A stretch of 64,000 bases of DNA, from assembly GCA_964430565.1 (NCBI GenBank), contig CAYSFD010000057.1:1-64000 (forward strand). The letters are read 5' to 3'. The notes under the pieces were generated by a model, which saw only the letters and a program-made list of their open reading frames with translations, had not been told where the DNA came from and made no database searches. This stretch comes from VBDM01 sp964430565 (lineage in GTDB: Bacteria > Pseudomonadota > Gammaproteobacteria > Burkholderiales > SG8-39). The translations under genes were made by a program, and so were the position numbers. Positions within the stretch are counted from its first letter, which is position 1. The number at the start of each line of letters is the position of its first letter. Shown piece by piece: positions 1 to 7,310 of the stretch.

Positions 1-120
1 CCGAGGCCGATCGCGAGGACGCGCGCCATCGGTTGCTTCGGGACCAGATCGCCGGAGCCTATCGTCAGCCCCGAGACAAAGGCGAAGTAAACGGCGTCGA
101 GTAACGTCCAGCCTTCGCGC
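1..120 (-). pseudogene. Fragment of a two-TM potassium-channel-like protein (pore helix and filter)
   Basis: The minus strand reads without a stop through a pore helix and selectivity filter: GWTLLDAVYFAFVSG followed by LTIGSGDLVP. This matches the Ion_trans_2 pore (usual TIGYGD, here TIGSGD). The reading runs off the left edge toward its C-terminus. On its 5' side it stops resembling a channel at about position 120, where plus-strand efflux-protein sequence begins. The first transmembrane helix and start codon are therefore missing here. The piece is a broken gene or one side of a chimeric join. The call rests on about 40 residues. Confidence 0.6.
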
Positions 121-549
121 CAGCCGATCTTCACCGGCGGCACGCTTTCCGGGCAGCTCGCCGTATCCGAAGCACAGCAGAAGCAGGCGCTCTACGGCTA
201 CCAGCGGACGATCCAGACCGCCTTTGCCGAGGTGGAGAACTCGCTGGTGGACCAGGCCAAGACACGGGAGCAGGAGGCGGCGCAGGCGCGGCAGGTGCAG
301 GCGCTCGGCCGCTATGCCTATCTCGCGCGATTGCGTTACGAAAACGGCTACACCAGCTACATCGAAGTGCTCGACGCCGAAAGGAGCCTGTTCCAGGCTC
401 AGCTCCAGCTTGCCCAGACGCAGGGCCAGCTCTACTTCGCCCTCATCAGTCTCTATAAGGCGCTGGGCGGCGGCTGGGTGGACGAGGCGGGCAAGCTTGC
501 GCCGCAGCCCGGGGTGGACATCAGCAAGAATCCGCCGATGTTCCCTTAG
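121..549 (+). pseudogene. 5'-truncated RND-efflux outer-membrane factor (NodT/OprM type), C-terminal part
   Basis: From about 121 the frame reads QPIFTGGTLSGQLAVSEAQ and continues to the stop at 547-549. This is the C-terminal third of a TolC/OprM/NodT outer-membrane channel, with the family's typical second-repeat features: a PIFTGG turn, the long helix around AFAEVENSL, and the YENGYTSYIEVLDAERSLF motif near the end. Intact proteins are about 450-500 residues, so roughly 140 remain. The same frame has a stop at 88-90 and switches at about 120 to antisense channel sequence. No start or ribosome site belongs to this piece, so it is probably not expressed as a functional channel. Confidence 0.7.
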
Positions 550-625
550 TTAAGGGCAAGCACCAAATCACAAGCGTCGCAGATTCGTATCGTCAACCCC
601 GGCGGCAAGGCCCACCGGCGACTGA

Positions 626-1036
626 TCAGGATGGCAACACGCAGGGAACGGCTTGGCGGCTGTGGCGGCGGTAGATGCGGAAATCCGCATCGGTAGTCAG
701 AAGCACGGGGTCGGGCAGCGTTTCGGTCATGCGCACAAGGCAGGCATCGGCGAGGCTCATTGGCACGTCCGCATACTTTTCCATGAGCTTCAACGCCCGT
801 TCTAGGTCCTCGTTCAGGTCGAAAACGGGGTAAACAGCGCGGCGGCGGAGAAGCGCCGCGAGGGCGGGCTCACCCCGCGCCTCCACGAGATGGAATGCCT
901 CCGACAGTACCGCCTCGCAGGTGCGCCAGGGTGGAGGAAAGCGCCGGGTCTGTGTGCTTGCCCAGTGATGGTTGCCGTCGCGGCGGCTCAACAGGGCGAC
1001 CAGGAAGCCGGTGTCAACGACCACGCTTCTGGCCAT
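626..1036 (-). CDS. PIN-domain ribonuclease toxin, VapC-like
   Basis: A 136-residue PIN-domain protein. The acidic residues of the PIN fold are present: Asp in VVVDTGFLVAL near the N-terminus, Glu in AVLSEAFHL, Asp in MSLADACLV, and Asp in LTTDADFRIY near the C-terminus. PIN toxins are Mg2+-dependent endoribonucleases held inactive by a DNA-binding antitoxin. The start codon lies inside the 3' end of the upstream ribbon-helix-helix gene (23-bp overlap), the usual antitoxin-first, translationally coupled layout. Target RNA cannot be inferred. I am confident of the fold and less so that it acts as a toxin. Confidence 0.8.
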   Translation of the reverse strand: MARSVVVDTGFLVALLSRRDGNHHWASTQTRRFPPPWRTCEAVLSEAFHLVEARGEPALAALLRRRAVYPVFDLNEDLERALKLMEKYADVPMSLADACLVRMTETLPDPVLLTTDADFRIYRRHSRQAVPCVLPS

Positions 1037-1271
1037 AGCCGGTCGTCTTCAAATACGCCTTCTTTCTCGCGCTCAGATTGGCTGGCAGGCCGTCCACTGA
1101 ACCGACGAGGTCCGCGATGGCGTCAAGCAGCACGTGCCGTCTGCGGGAAGGCCCGGAAGCAACGCTCAATCGCTCGCGGACGACATCGGATTTCGAAAGC
1201 TTCCGCCCGCGGGACTCGGCTTCAATCTGGGCCACGACCGCTTCAGGCAGCCGAACGGTAAGTGTCTTCAT
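1014..1271 (-). CDS. Ribbon-helix-helix antitoxin paired with the PIN toxin
   Basis: I place the start at the ATG giving MKTLTVRLPEAVVAQIEAES, the classic beta strand plus first helix of a CopG/Arc-type ribbon-helix-helix DNA-binding domain. An upstream TTG would add 14 unrelated residues. The 85-residue protein has the DNA-binding domain in its first 45 residues and a basic tail likely to wrap the toxin. It overlaps the PIN gene by 23 bp. Such antitoxins normally repress their own operon; I could not define an operator in the 75 bp upstream. Confidence 0.75.
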   Translation of the reverse strand: MKTLTVRLPEAVVAQIEAESRGRKLSKSDVVRERLSVASGPSRRRHVLLDAIADLVGSVDGLPANLSARKKAYLKTTGYGQKRGR

Positions 1272-1346
1272 GCGAGCATTGTAATACGGCAATGCCACAT
1301 CTGCAAGACACAACGCTGGAACACCGTCAGCAGTGAAGGAAGATCC

Positions 1347-1595
1347 TCATTTCCTGTACGCATCCACAAGATATTTGTCGTGTCCTTTGGCGATATCATG
1401 CTTTCCGGAGCGGAATTTTCCGACGATTTCGATCGCCCGCTTCAGCCTCTCTTCAGGATCGGCGACCGGGCTTGACTTGACCATCATATCGACGGCGCGC
1501 CGTATCAGCTCGGCGACGGATACGTGACGCGCGAGAGCAATTCTCTTGACAGCTTTTGCCTGTTCCTCGATGACAATGAATAGCGGTGCCCTCAA
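1347..1595 (-). CDS. Orphan ribbon-helix-helix antitoxin-like protein
   Basis: An 82-residue protein with the CopG/Arc helix pair: EEQAKAVKRIALARHVSVAE then LIRRAVDMM. The C-terminus ends in HDKYLVDAYRK, typical of antitoxins preceding PIN toxins. The only start that fits is a TTG whose last bases form the TGA stop of the upstream barrel gene (4-bp overlap), so it may be translated by coupling. No toxin follows directly; the next gene downstream is a second antitoxin with its own PIN partner. It may be a leftover half of a module or may act with the neighbouring pair. Confidence 0.65.
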   Translation of the reverse strand: MRAPLFIVIEEQAKAVKRIALARHVSVAELIRRAVDMMVKSSPVADPEERLKRAIEIVGKFRSGKHDIAKGHDKYLVDAYRK

Positions 1596-2422
1596 AACCG
1601 GAATCCTGCGCCGAGATAGAAGCCGCTCGCGGTCATGTCCCAGACAAAGCCGCTATTCTTGTAGTCCTGATAGAGGTACCGATAGCCGGCCTTGGCCGAA
1701 ACACTCTTGGAAAATTGCCAGTTCACGCCCGCCAGCAACTGATAGGTGAGATCGGAACCGACACCGAAACCGCCGATATCGGCATAACCGACCAAGGTCC
1801 ACGCTTCGGCGAGCGGCACGAGCACGCGCACGCCGATTACCGGGTCCCACCAGCTTTCGCTGGCACTCACGCTGCGGCTACCGTCCGGCAACAGCGGCGA
1901 GCCGGTGGTCACGGCGAGGTTCAGCTCGGTATCGAGCTGTGTGTAGCGCGCGGCAGCGAGCACATCGACCTTGGTGCGCTCATCGAGTATCCGATAGCCG
2001 GCCGTGAGCTGGTACAACTGCTCGGTCACCGTCGCTTCCAGACTGCCGGTGCCGGTGTTGCCCAGTGGTCCTTGCCACGAGTCGGCACCGTCGCCCTTGA
2101 GCTTGAAATAAATTCCCTCCACACCGAACGACCAGCGGCCTTTGCGGGCCTCGAACAGCGCCATGAATCCCGAGTCCAGATTTTCAAGGAGGTCGCTGAA
2201 ACTCAGCTTGACGTCTGCCGTAACACTGCCGATGGCTACCGTGCCGTTGAGTCCCGCCCCCAAAATATAGGGCGTGATCTCGAACTGCCAGGCATCGGGT
2301 TCGCTGTGCGGCGCCGTCTGTGCGGCGGCAGGCGCGTGCACGGCAAGAGCGAGTGTCGTACCGAGAAGAATGGCCGCAAAGCGGTCACGCTGTGTTGTGT
2401 GTCGTAGAATCACGTGCGTCAC
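1592..2422 (-). CDS. Outer-membrane beta-barrel protein of unknown function
   Basis: A 276-residue protein with a GTG start, a signal peptide (hydrophobic stretch about residues 14-30, cleavage near APAAAQ), then alternating amphipathic strands rich in Gly and aromatics. It ends in a terminal aromatic residue (YLGAGFRF), the signature recognised by the BAM complex. It resembles the OmpA-like/OmpW-sized beta-barrel family. Ligand and function cannot be read. Its 5' region (RBS-like GGAG included) is one copy of a 30-bp repeat also found before the DszB-like gene. It overlaps the orphan antitoxin gene at its 3' end. Confidence 0.75.
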   Translation of the reverse strand: MTHVILRHTTQRDRFAAILLGTTLALAVHAPAAAQTAPHSEPDAWQFEITPYILGAGLNGTVAIGSVTADVKLSFSDLLENLDSGFMALFEARKGRWSFGVEGIYFKLKGDGADSWQGPLGNTGTGSLEATVTEQLYQLTAGYRILDERTKVDVLAAARYTQLDTELNLAVTTGSPLLPDGSRSVSASESWWDPVIGVRVLVPLAEAWTLVGYADIGGFGVGSDLTYQLLAGVNWQFSKSVSAKAGYRYLYQDYKNSGFVWDMTASGFYLGAGFRF

Positions 2423-2447
2423 TTTCTGCTCCGTTGTTCAACTCGGT
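2418..2447 (-). repeat. 30-bp direct repeat, copy A, at the 5' end of the barrel gene
   Basis: This stretch matches 7074-7103 at 28 of 30 positions, with an exact 20-base core at 2428-2447. It covers the ribosome-binding region and the first bases of the barrel gene. The two copies have the same orientation and are 4,656 bp apart. Flanking bases on either side do not match. Confidence 0.85.
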
Positions 2448-2492
2448 CTCATCCTCCGAGCGCCATGGTGAAGCCCACCAGGACTGCAACAT

Positions 2493-3698
2493 TCAGAACA
2501 GCACTTTCAGCATGCGATCGAGCAACTGCTCCATCGAAAACACCGTCAGCAACAGCGGCGCCACGGGCAGTAGCGTGGTCACCGCCAGTTGCAGCACGTT
2601 CTGCAGGGTGAACGGCGCCCACTTCATGTCCTCGACCACTGCGTAGCTGTTGCGCAGGTCGGCCAGCGACTGGATGTCCGCGCTTCCAACCAGTGGCTCG
2701 TCGGCCACTGCGCCGCCGCGAAGCCACTTGCGGTCGAACTCGCGCACGTAACGTTGCGCCAGCGTGCCGTATTCGTCCTTACCCACGCGCCGGATCATCC
2801 GGAGTTTCGGCACAAACACAAGCAACGGCCCGAGGACGGCGAGCATCATCAGGCCCACCGTGCCGACGATTTCCACCTTGAAGTCCAGCAGGTTGGCGCC
2901 CGCGTAGAAGATCCGGTTGGCCATCATCCCGGCAAGCACCGCGCCCTGGCCCATTAACACCAGCGAGTAAGCGCGGCTTGTCTTGGAGAGGAAGCCCAGG
3001 CCGGCCGCGCCATCCGGATGGGACGGTATCAGGTTCAACTCGATGCGTGACACCCGCCACAGGAATTGCCACCAGATGAACAACCTGAAGTACCAGCGCA
3101 GTATCAGGAACTGGGCCAGCGGCATGCTCACACATCCCGCCCACCAGCCGGCAAGCGAAGGCTGTTGCAGTGTTCCTTCCGCCGCGACGCTATACCAACT
3201 GGTGACGTCGAGCGCCCACTGTGTTCGCCAGACGAACAGTACGCCGAATCCGTATACGAACGCGATCAACAGCAGCTCAGGCGTAATCGAATTGCGCAGG
3301 CGCATTGCGGCATCAATCGCGGCATCGAACTGCGCGCGCGCCGCGTCGGGGATCAGGCCGCGTTTCAGGAAAAGATTCACCACTGGGGGCAGCCGCTGGT
3401 GAACCAAATACTCGGCGGCGATGAACAGCGGCAATGCGATCAGCAGACGCACATGCATTTCCACATCTTGCAGAAACGTCAGCGCGACACTGTCTCCCCA
3501 GGCGTGGCCTTCGGCGACCGACAACAGCAGCAGCGGCACCCAGGCCAGCATTACCATCACGATGATACGTCGGGGTGTCAGTTGCAGCGCGTCATCGGTC
3601 AGGCGCGCGCGTCGCCACAGCTGGTAAAGCGGCCCGCCGCTGACGAGCGAGAAGTCGCTTAGTTCCTTCGGCAGCGTTTCGTTGGTGGTGGGCGACAT
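2493..3698 (-). CDS. Multi-pass integral membrane protein, function unknown
   Basis: I chose the ATG giving MSPTTNETLPKELSDFSLVS (401 residues); the frame stays open 50 codons further upstream but that part is Arg/Trp/Ser-rich and unlike a protein start. Hydrophobic segments occur near residues 42-60 (IIVMVMLAWVPLLLLSV), 79-95, 143-160, 190-215, 250-275, 285-312 and near the C-terminus (TLLPVAPLLLTVFSM). I recognise no catalytic motif. It lies 52 bp downstream of the marC-like gene on the same strand. I do not know its function. Confidence 0.65.
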   Translation of the reverse strand: MSPTTNETLPKELSDFSLVSGGPLYQLWRRARLTDDALQLTPRRIIVMVMLAWVPLLLLSVAEGHAWGDSVALTFLQDVEMHVRLLIALPLFIAAEYLVHQRLPPVVNLFLKRGLIPDAARAQFDAAIDAAMRLRNSITPELLLIAFVYGFGVLFVWRTQWALDVTSWYSVAAEGTLQQPSLAGWWAGCVSMPLAQFLILRWYFRLFIWWQFLWRVSRIELNLIPSHPDGAAGLGFLSKTSRAYSLVLMGQGAVLAGMMANRIFYAGANLLDFKVEIVGTVGLMMLAVLGPLLVFVPKLRMIRRVGKDEYGTLAQRYVREFDRKWLRGGAVADEPLVGSADIQSLADLRNSYAVVEDMKWAPFTLQNVLQLAVTTLLPVAPLLLTVFSMEQLLDRMLKVLF

Positions 3699-3750
3699 GT
3701 CCTGTCTCTTCCGCTCAACAGGCATCACCGTCGCTGACAGAGCTGCGGTT

Positions 3751-4515
3751 TCACAATACCACCAGCGCCTTGAGCGAGCTATTGATGATCTGGAGTCCCA
3801 ACGCCACCTGAACGACGCCGAGCACGGCACCCAGGATCGGCAGCACAACGCCCAGGACCGGCAAGATGTGTCGCGTCAAGATCATCACGATCAGGTTCAG
3901 CAGCATGATCGCCAGCACGACGGCGCCGATCGTCAAGCGGCTCTGCAGATCCGGACTCAGCGCGAGGAACACGACCAGCGCGGCGATGCCGTAGGGCGTG
4001 ACGATGGTCGGGAAGGCCAACGGCGTCAACGCCATGTTCATGGTCGGTGCCGGGCCTGCGGCGTCCTCGCTGTGCGGCGTGAACTGCTGCAGGACACTCT
4101 GCAATGCCACGAGAAAGAGAATGATCCCTGCGGAAAGCGCCAGAACCGGCAACGGAATGCCATAACTGCTCAGGATGCTCTCACCAAGGAAGGCAGCGAC
4201 CATGAGGGCGAGACTCGAAAAGAGTATCGACAGCCATGCGATCCGGTGCGTGAATTGGGCATCCGCTCCCTTTGTGATCTTTGCGAACGGTCCAATGATC
4301 TTGAACGGCCCGAGCATCAGAAACAGGAAGGTGAAGATCTGTGCCACGGGATAGTGCTTCATTGGCACCTGGCTGGCGGCGGTTTCTGCGGCCGACGCGA
4401 TGCCTGCATCGAGCAGGAATCCTAGACTGAAGGTAAACACGACAACGAGACGCGTGCGCCATCCAATATAAGGGCGTCCCTGCTTATTTCTCAAGCATTG
4501 TCGGACATGAAGCAT
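3751..4515 (-). CDS. MarC/UPF0056 family integral membrane protein
   Basis: A 254-residue protein with about six transmembrane helices. The family hallmark FTFLFLMLGPFKIIGPFAKI lies near residue 60, and MALTPLAFPTIVTPYGIAAL near residue 145 matches the second conserved family block. The N-terminus carries an extra hydrophobic segment ending in IASAAE that looks like a cleavable signal peptide. MarC proteins were once linked to multiple antibiotic resistance, but the role is unproven. The gene starts 11 bp after the rhodanese gene stop, so co-transcription is likely. Confidence 0.85.
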   Translation of the reverse strand: MLHVRQCLRNKQGRPYIGWRTRLVVVFTFSLGFLLDAGIASAAETAASQVPMKHYPVAQIFTFLFLMLGPFKIIGPFAKITKGADAQFTHRIAWLSILFSSLALMVAAFLGESILSSYGIPLPVLALSAGIILFLVALQSVLQQFTPHSEDAAGPAPTMNMALTPLAFPTIVTPYGIAALVVFLALSPDLQSRLTIGAVVLAIMLLNLIVMILTRHILPVLGVVLPILGAVLGVVQVALGLQIINSSLKALVVL

Positions 4516-4526
4516 GGGGCATCCCC

Positions 4527-5057
4527 TTATTGAGTTGGCTTAGATAAACTTTCTTCGAGGATGATCTTCTCGGGATCAATGGTGTAAACCCAGGGCACCG
4601 AGTTCTTCCAGCCGTTCCGCATCCGTTTCCCGTGAAAGACGCTGCCGGGATCGTCCACTTTATCCCCTTCAAAACCGTCCGTGATGGTGTAAGCATTTTT
4701 TAAACCGGCTTCCGCGAGTTTCTTGACTGCCATGGCCGAGCGGTCACCTGACCGGCACATCACCAGCAGGGTGTCCTTCGGCCCGGCTATTTTTTTGACC
4801 TCGGCGACAAAATCCGGATTCCACTTCGGTCCGTATTCGGTTTTGCCGTTCTTTCTCTGATAAGTCACAAAGGCAAGCGGAATGTTCCAGGCCGTATCCG
4901 GGTGGCCGATAAAGGCATACTCCTCGGGCGTCCGCACGTCGATGATCTTGACCCGTTCGGGATCGGCCTTCCACATTTCATACGCCTCTTGCGCCATCAC
5001 ATAAAGCCCTAGGGTGGTCTGTTTGTTTTTGGGAATGCCTGTATTTTGATCATTCAT
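4527..5057 (-). CDS. Rhodanese-like sulfurtransferase, single domain
   Basis: A single rhodanese domain with the loop CRSGDRS containing the catalytic cysteine, preceded by IIDVRTPEEYAFIGHPDTAW. These enzymes carry sulfane sulfur as a cysteine persulfide. I prefer the ATG giving MNDQNTGIPK because GGAG lies 9 nt upstream; a second in-frame ATG 27 bp earlier has no clear ribosome site. There is no signal peptide, so it should be cytosolic. The gene follows the SYLF lipoprotein gene closely and lies downstream of the DszB-like gene, which would release inorganic sulfur. A role in handling that sulfur is an inference. Confidence 0.85.
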   Translation of the reverse strand: MNDQNTGIPKNKQTTLGLYVMAQEAYEMWKADPERVKIIDVRTPEEYAFIGHPDTAWNIPLAFVTYQRKNGKTEYGPKWNPDFVAEVKKIAGPKDTLLVMCRSGDRSAMAVKKLAEAGLKNAYTITDGFEGDKVDDPGSVFHGKRMRNGWKNSVPWVYTIDPEKIILEESLSKPTQ

Positions 5058-5091
5058 ATTCAGTTTCTCCGTTCCTTCACTCATGTTGCCG

Positions 5092-5694
5092 CTACTGTTT
5101 CAGCTTTACCGCCCTGATGCGAATGACACCCGCGGTGGCGGTGGCCGACACGCCTGCATCGGTGATCATATAGATCGAATATCCCTTATCGCCCGGAAGA
5201 TTCCCACTCCCCGCGCCACCCGCAGCACCTGACTCTCCGACCTTGGCGGCCGCTTCGGCACCGGCTTGTGCTTCCCATGCTCCGTCAATGAAATCCTTGA
5301 ACTTCTTTTCATCCTGAAAGATCACTACCGGCCGCATACTACGCGCACCCCAGCCTCCGCCAATGTCGAAACGCGTCATGGTGATGTAGGTCTTTTCAGC
5401 GGTCCTGTTATCGATCGCCACCCCGTATCCGCTGCCCGCCCCGAAGATCGGGACCTTGGTGATCTTGTTGTTCATGATCGCATAACCAACAGAGTTGGCG
5501 ATCTCTTTCCTGGCCTTCGGTTCCTGTTTGTACAAGTCCGGCAGAGTGCGCTCCACTAATGCCTCGATCGTTTCCGCCTGCTCCCCGCCGGTTGCGCCGG
5601 GTATGCTGGCGCAACCGGACATGCTGATGACAAGGAACAACAGGATAGATCCTGTCAATGCTAGTGATCTCATGTACTGCCTTTTTGTTACCAT
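5092..5694 (-). CDS. SYLF/YSC84-domain lipoprotein
   Basis: I set the start at the ATG giving MVTKRQYMRSLALTG, preceded by TGGAGG 5 nt upstream. Residues 8-28 form a lipoprotein signal ending in the lipobox MSGC. The mature part shows the SYLF (YSC84) fold pattern: NSVGYAIMNN, FGAGSGYGVAIDN, MTRFDIGGGWGARSMRPVVIF and FIDGAWEAQAGAEAAAK. SYLF domains bind lipids in eukaryotes; bacterial members are exported proteins of unknown role. It lies 144 bp after the DszB-like gene and before the rhodanese gene. Confidence 0.8.
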   Translation of the reverse strand: MVTKRQYMRSLALTGSILLFLVISMSGCASIPGATGGEQAETIEALVERTLPDLYKQEPKARKEIANSVGYAIMNNKITKVPIFGAGSGYGVAIDNRTAEKTYITMTRFDIGGGWGARSMRPVVIFQDEKKFKDFIDGAWEAQAGAEAAAKVGESGAAGGAGSGNLPGDKGYSIYMITDAGVSATATAGVIRIRAVKLKQ

Positions 5695-5838
5695 GCTTGC
5701 CTCCACAAGATATGCAGTCATTCCATCTGGTATCGGGCGGGCGCCAAAGGGCAAATCTCCTGCGTCCGGTGCCCGCGCTCAAACAACTTCAGCGACTACA
5801 AACTTACGGAGTCCGCGATGTGCTTCGCTTTCTCCGGA

Positions 5839-7005
5839 CTACCCGAGCCGCGTGCCTGTTGCATCTAACCCGCCTCCTGTAGGAAGCTTGCTCCAGCTCC
5901 TTCTTGCCCATTCCTCTTTGAGGACTTCAGTCGCCGCCTTCTCCAGAAATTCCGGTGCCGCCCATTTGCCCACATCGAAATCTCTCTTGATGTAGCCGTG
6001 GCTGAACATGAAGTCCTTGCCGATCTTGATGCATTCCAGGTTCTGCGCGCTCAGGCTCGGCACCATGTCGACGTGCTTGATGCCCTCATAGGTGTGCTCG
6101 GCATCCAGGTAGAAGGTTTGCCGGTTGAGGATGACCGCCGCAGCGTGCTTGTGCTCATTCGCCCAGCGTCCGACCTTGATCATGGCCTTCATGTAGGCGA
6201 CGACCAGTTCGGGGTGTTCCTTGGCCATCACCTCGGTGCAGGTGATGACAGCGGGGGTGTTGGCGACCTGAACCGTCCAGTCCGGGTGCTTGGACAGGTC
6301 GAAGATGGCCTTGATTTCGCCCGTGGCCTCCGAGAGCTGTCCTAATTGCCCCATCTGGTTGTAGATGGCATCGACGGTCCCGTTCAGCAGTGCCTTCTCC
6401 AATGGTCGGAAGGCATAGTCGCGCTTGTGGTCACGCCGCATCCACAGCTCAGACGGGTTGTTCATCGGGGGCACAAGCATCTTGGGGTCGTCGTACCAGT
6501 CATCCGGGTACGGGAACTCGACAAGCTCAATATCCTTCATGGTCATGTCGTTCAGCATCAGGATATTTTCGATGCCCATGTGCTCCTGGATGCGCCACCA
6601 GTCGTTCTTGATGGTGTTGAGGCTCTTGGTGATGCCGATCTTCTTGCCTTTGAGGTCCTTCACGCGGAAGATCTTGTCACGGGCGCGCACCTGCATCACC
6701 CCACCTTCGTAGACCCACGTCGCCCCCAGCAGCACGGTGCGGCGGATGTCCGAGTGGACGGCGATCGGGGGATACAGGCCGCCGAAGCGGATCAGGTTGT
6801 CGAGGTTGTGGACATAGTGCGGGTAGAAGTTGTTCTCGGGTGCGGAGCGGAAGTAGGCGTACTCGACGCCGATCTTCTTGTACTCCTCCTTGCACCACTG
6901 CAGCTCCTGGTCAACGTTGTTGGCGGATATCATGGGGCAGTTGGTGTACCACACCTCTTTCCAGTTCAACGGCACTGTCGTACTTACTTTTTTCGGCTGG
7001 GTCAT
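5839..7005 (-). CDS. DszB-type sulfinate desulfinase homologue (substrate-binding-protein fold)
   Basis: A 388-residue protein aligning with DszB, the 2'-hydroxybiphenyl-2-sulfinate desulfinase of Rhodococcus. The N-terminal block WYTNCP places Cys23 at DszB Cys27. His63 and Arg73 (in IRFGG) are ten residues apart, like DszB His60 and Arg70, and Gly76 fits Gly73. KWAAPEFLEKA near the C-terminus matches the DszB ending. The fold is that of ABC-type (NMT1/THI5-like) solute-binding proteins, but there is no signal peptide, so a cytosolic enzyme is likelier than a receptor. AAGGAG lies 7 nt before the ATG. No dszA or dszC is nearby, so the substrate may be another sulfinate. Confidence 0.7.
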   Translation of the reverse strand: MTQPKKVSTTVPLNWKEVWYTNCPMISANNVDQELQWCKEEYKKIGVEYAYFRSAPENNFYPHYVHNLDNLIRFGGLYPPIAVHSDIRRTVLLGATWVYEGGVMQVRARDKIFRVKDLKGKKIGITKSLNTIKNDWWRIQEHMGIENILMLNDMTMKDIELVEFPYPDDWYDDPKMLVPPMNNPSELWMRRDHKRDYAFRPLEKALLNGTVDAIYNQMGQLGQLSEATGEIKAIFDLSKHPDWTVQVANTPAVITCTEVMAKEHPELVVAYMKAMIKVGRWANEHKHAAAVILNRQTFYLDAEHTYEGIKHVDMVPSLSAQNLECIKIGKDFMFSHGYIKRDFDVGKWAAPEFLEKAATEVLKEEWARRSWSKLPTGGGLDATGTRLG

Positions 7006-7049
7006 GATTGATCTCCTTAGTTGAGGTTGATTATTTGCACATCATCGAT

Positions 7050-7066
7050 TCCGGCGATATGCCGGA
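7050..7066 (-). promoter_or_regulatory. Short perfect inverted repeat in the leader of the DszB-like gene
   Basis: TCCGGC and GCCGGA flank a GATAT spacer, giving a 6-bp perfect stem about 45 nt before the start codon. It could be an operator half-site pair or a small mRNA hairpin. There is no T-tract, so it is not a terminator. Confidence 0.35.
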
Positions 7067-7073
7067 TATACTG

Positions 7074-7103
7074 GTCACGTTCCGCTCCGTTGTTCAACTC
7101 GGT
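7074..7103 (-). repeat. 30-bp direct repeat, copy B, in the DszB-like leader
   Basis: Second copy of the repeat at 2418-2447 (28/30 identical, exact 20-base core at 7084-7103). Here it sits in the transcribed leader, about 70 nt before the start codon, rather than at the start codon as in copy A. Confidence 0.85.
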
Positions 7104-7106
7104 GCC

Positions 7107-7147
7107 AGTCTAAAGAAGTGCGAGGCGGGCCGGTTGACTTGGATCAA
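7107..7147 (-). promoter_or_regulatory. FNR/Anr-type box with -10 element for the DszB-like gene
   Basis: TTGACTTGGATCAA at 7134-7147 matches the FNR consensus TTGAT-N4-ATCAA at 9 of 10 defined positions. On the minus strand TAGACT (7112-7107) is a plausible -10, putting +1 near 7100 and the box centre about 41 bp upstream. This is the class II activator spacing used by FNR-family proteins. Expression of the desulfinase-like gene would then respond to oxygen or NO. The box and spacing are seen; the regulation is inferred. Confidence 0.5.
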
Positions 7148-7310
7148 CCCCCTTTCATAATCCATTCAGGGGGATTTGCCGCAACGGCGATCCGGGTGTC
7201 GATCGCCCTCGCTCTGATGGCGGGGTGGTTGTCTGCGGGGAGAGATTGCACCTGCCTGGTAGCGTGCTCGCCGGCATGAAGTAGAACATGAGGGTGCGCG
7301 CGGCCTGCGG

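Larger units (their letters stand above)
7006..7310. other. 305-bp gene-free stretch upstream of the DszB-like gene
   Basis: This interval separates the DszB-like gene from the end of the DUF2254 remnant. It holds, from right to left on the minus strand, an FNR-type box with a -10-like hexamer, copy B of the 30-bp repeat, a small hairpin, and the AAGGAG ribosome site. From about 7150 to 7310 I see no gene-like or structural signal. Confidence 0.7.

Noticed and set aside
7144..7310. A minus-strand gene extending from the DUF2254 region into the intergenic stretch
   Set aside because: The frame is Arg/Pro/His-rich, out of phase with the DUF2254 reading, and has no family resemblance.
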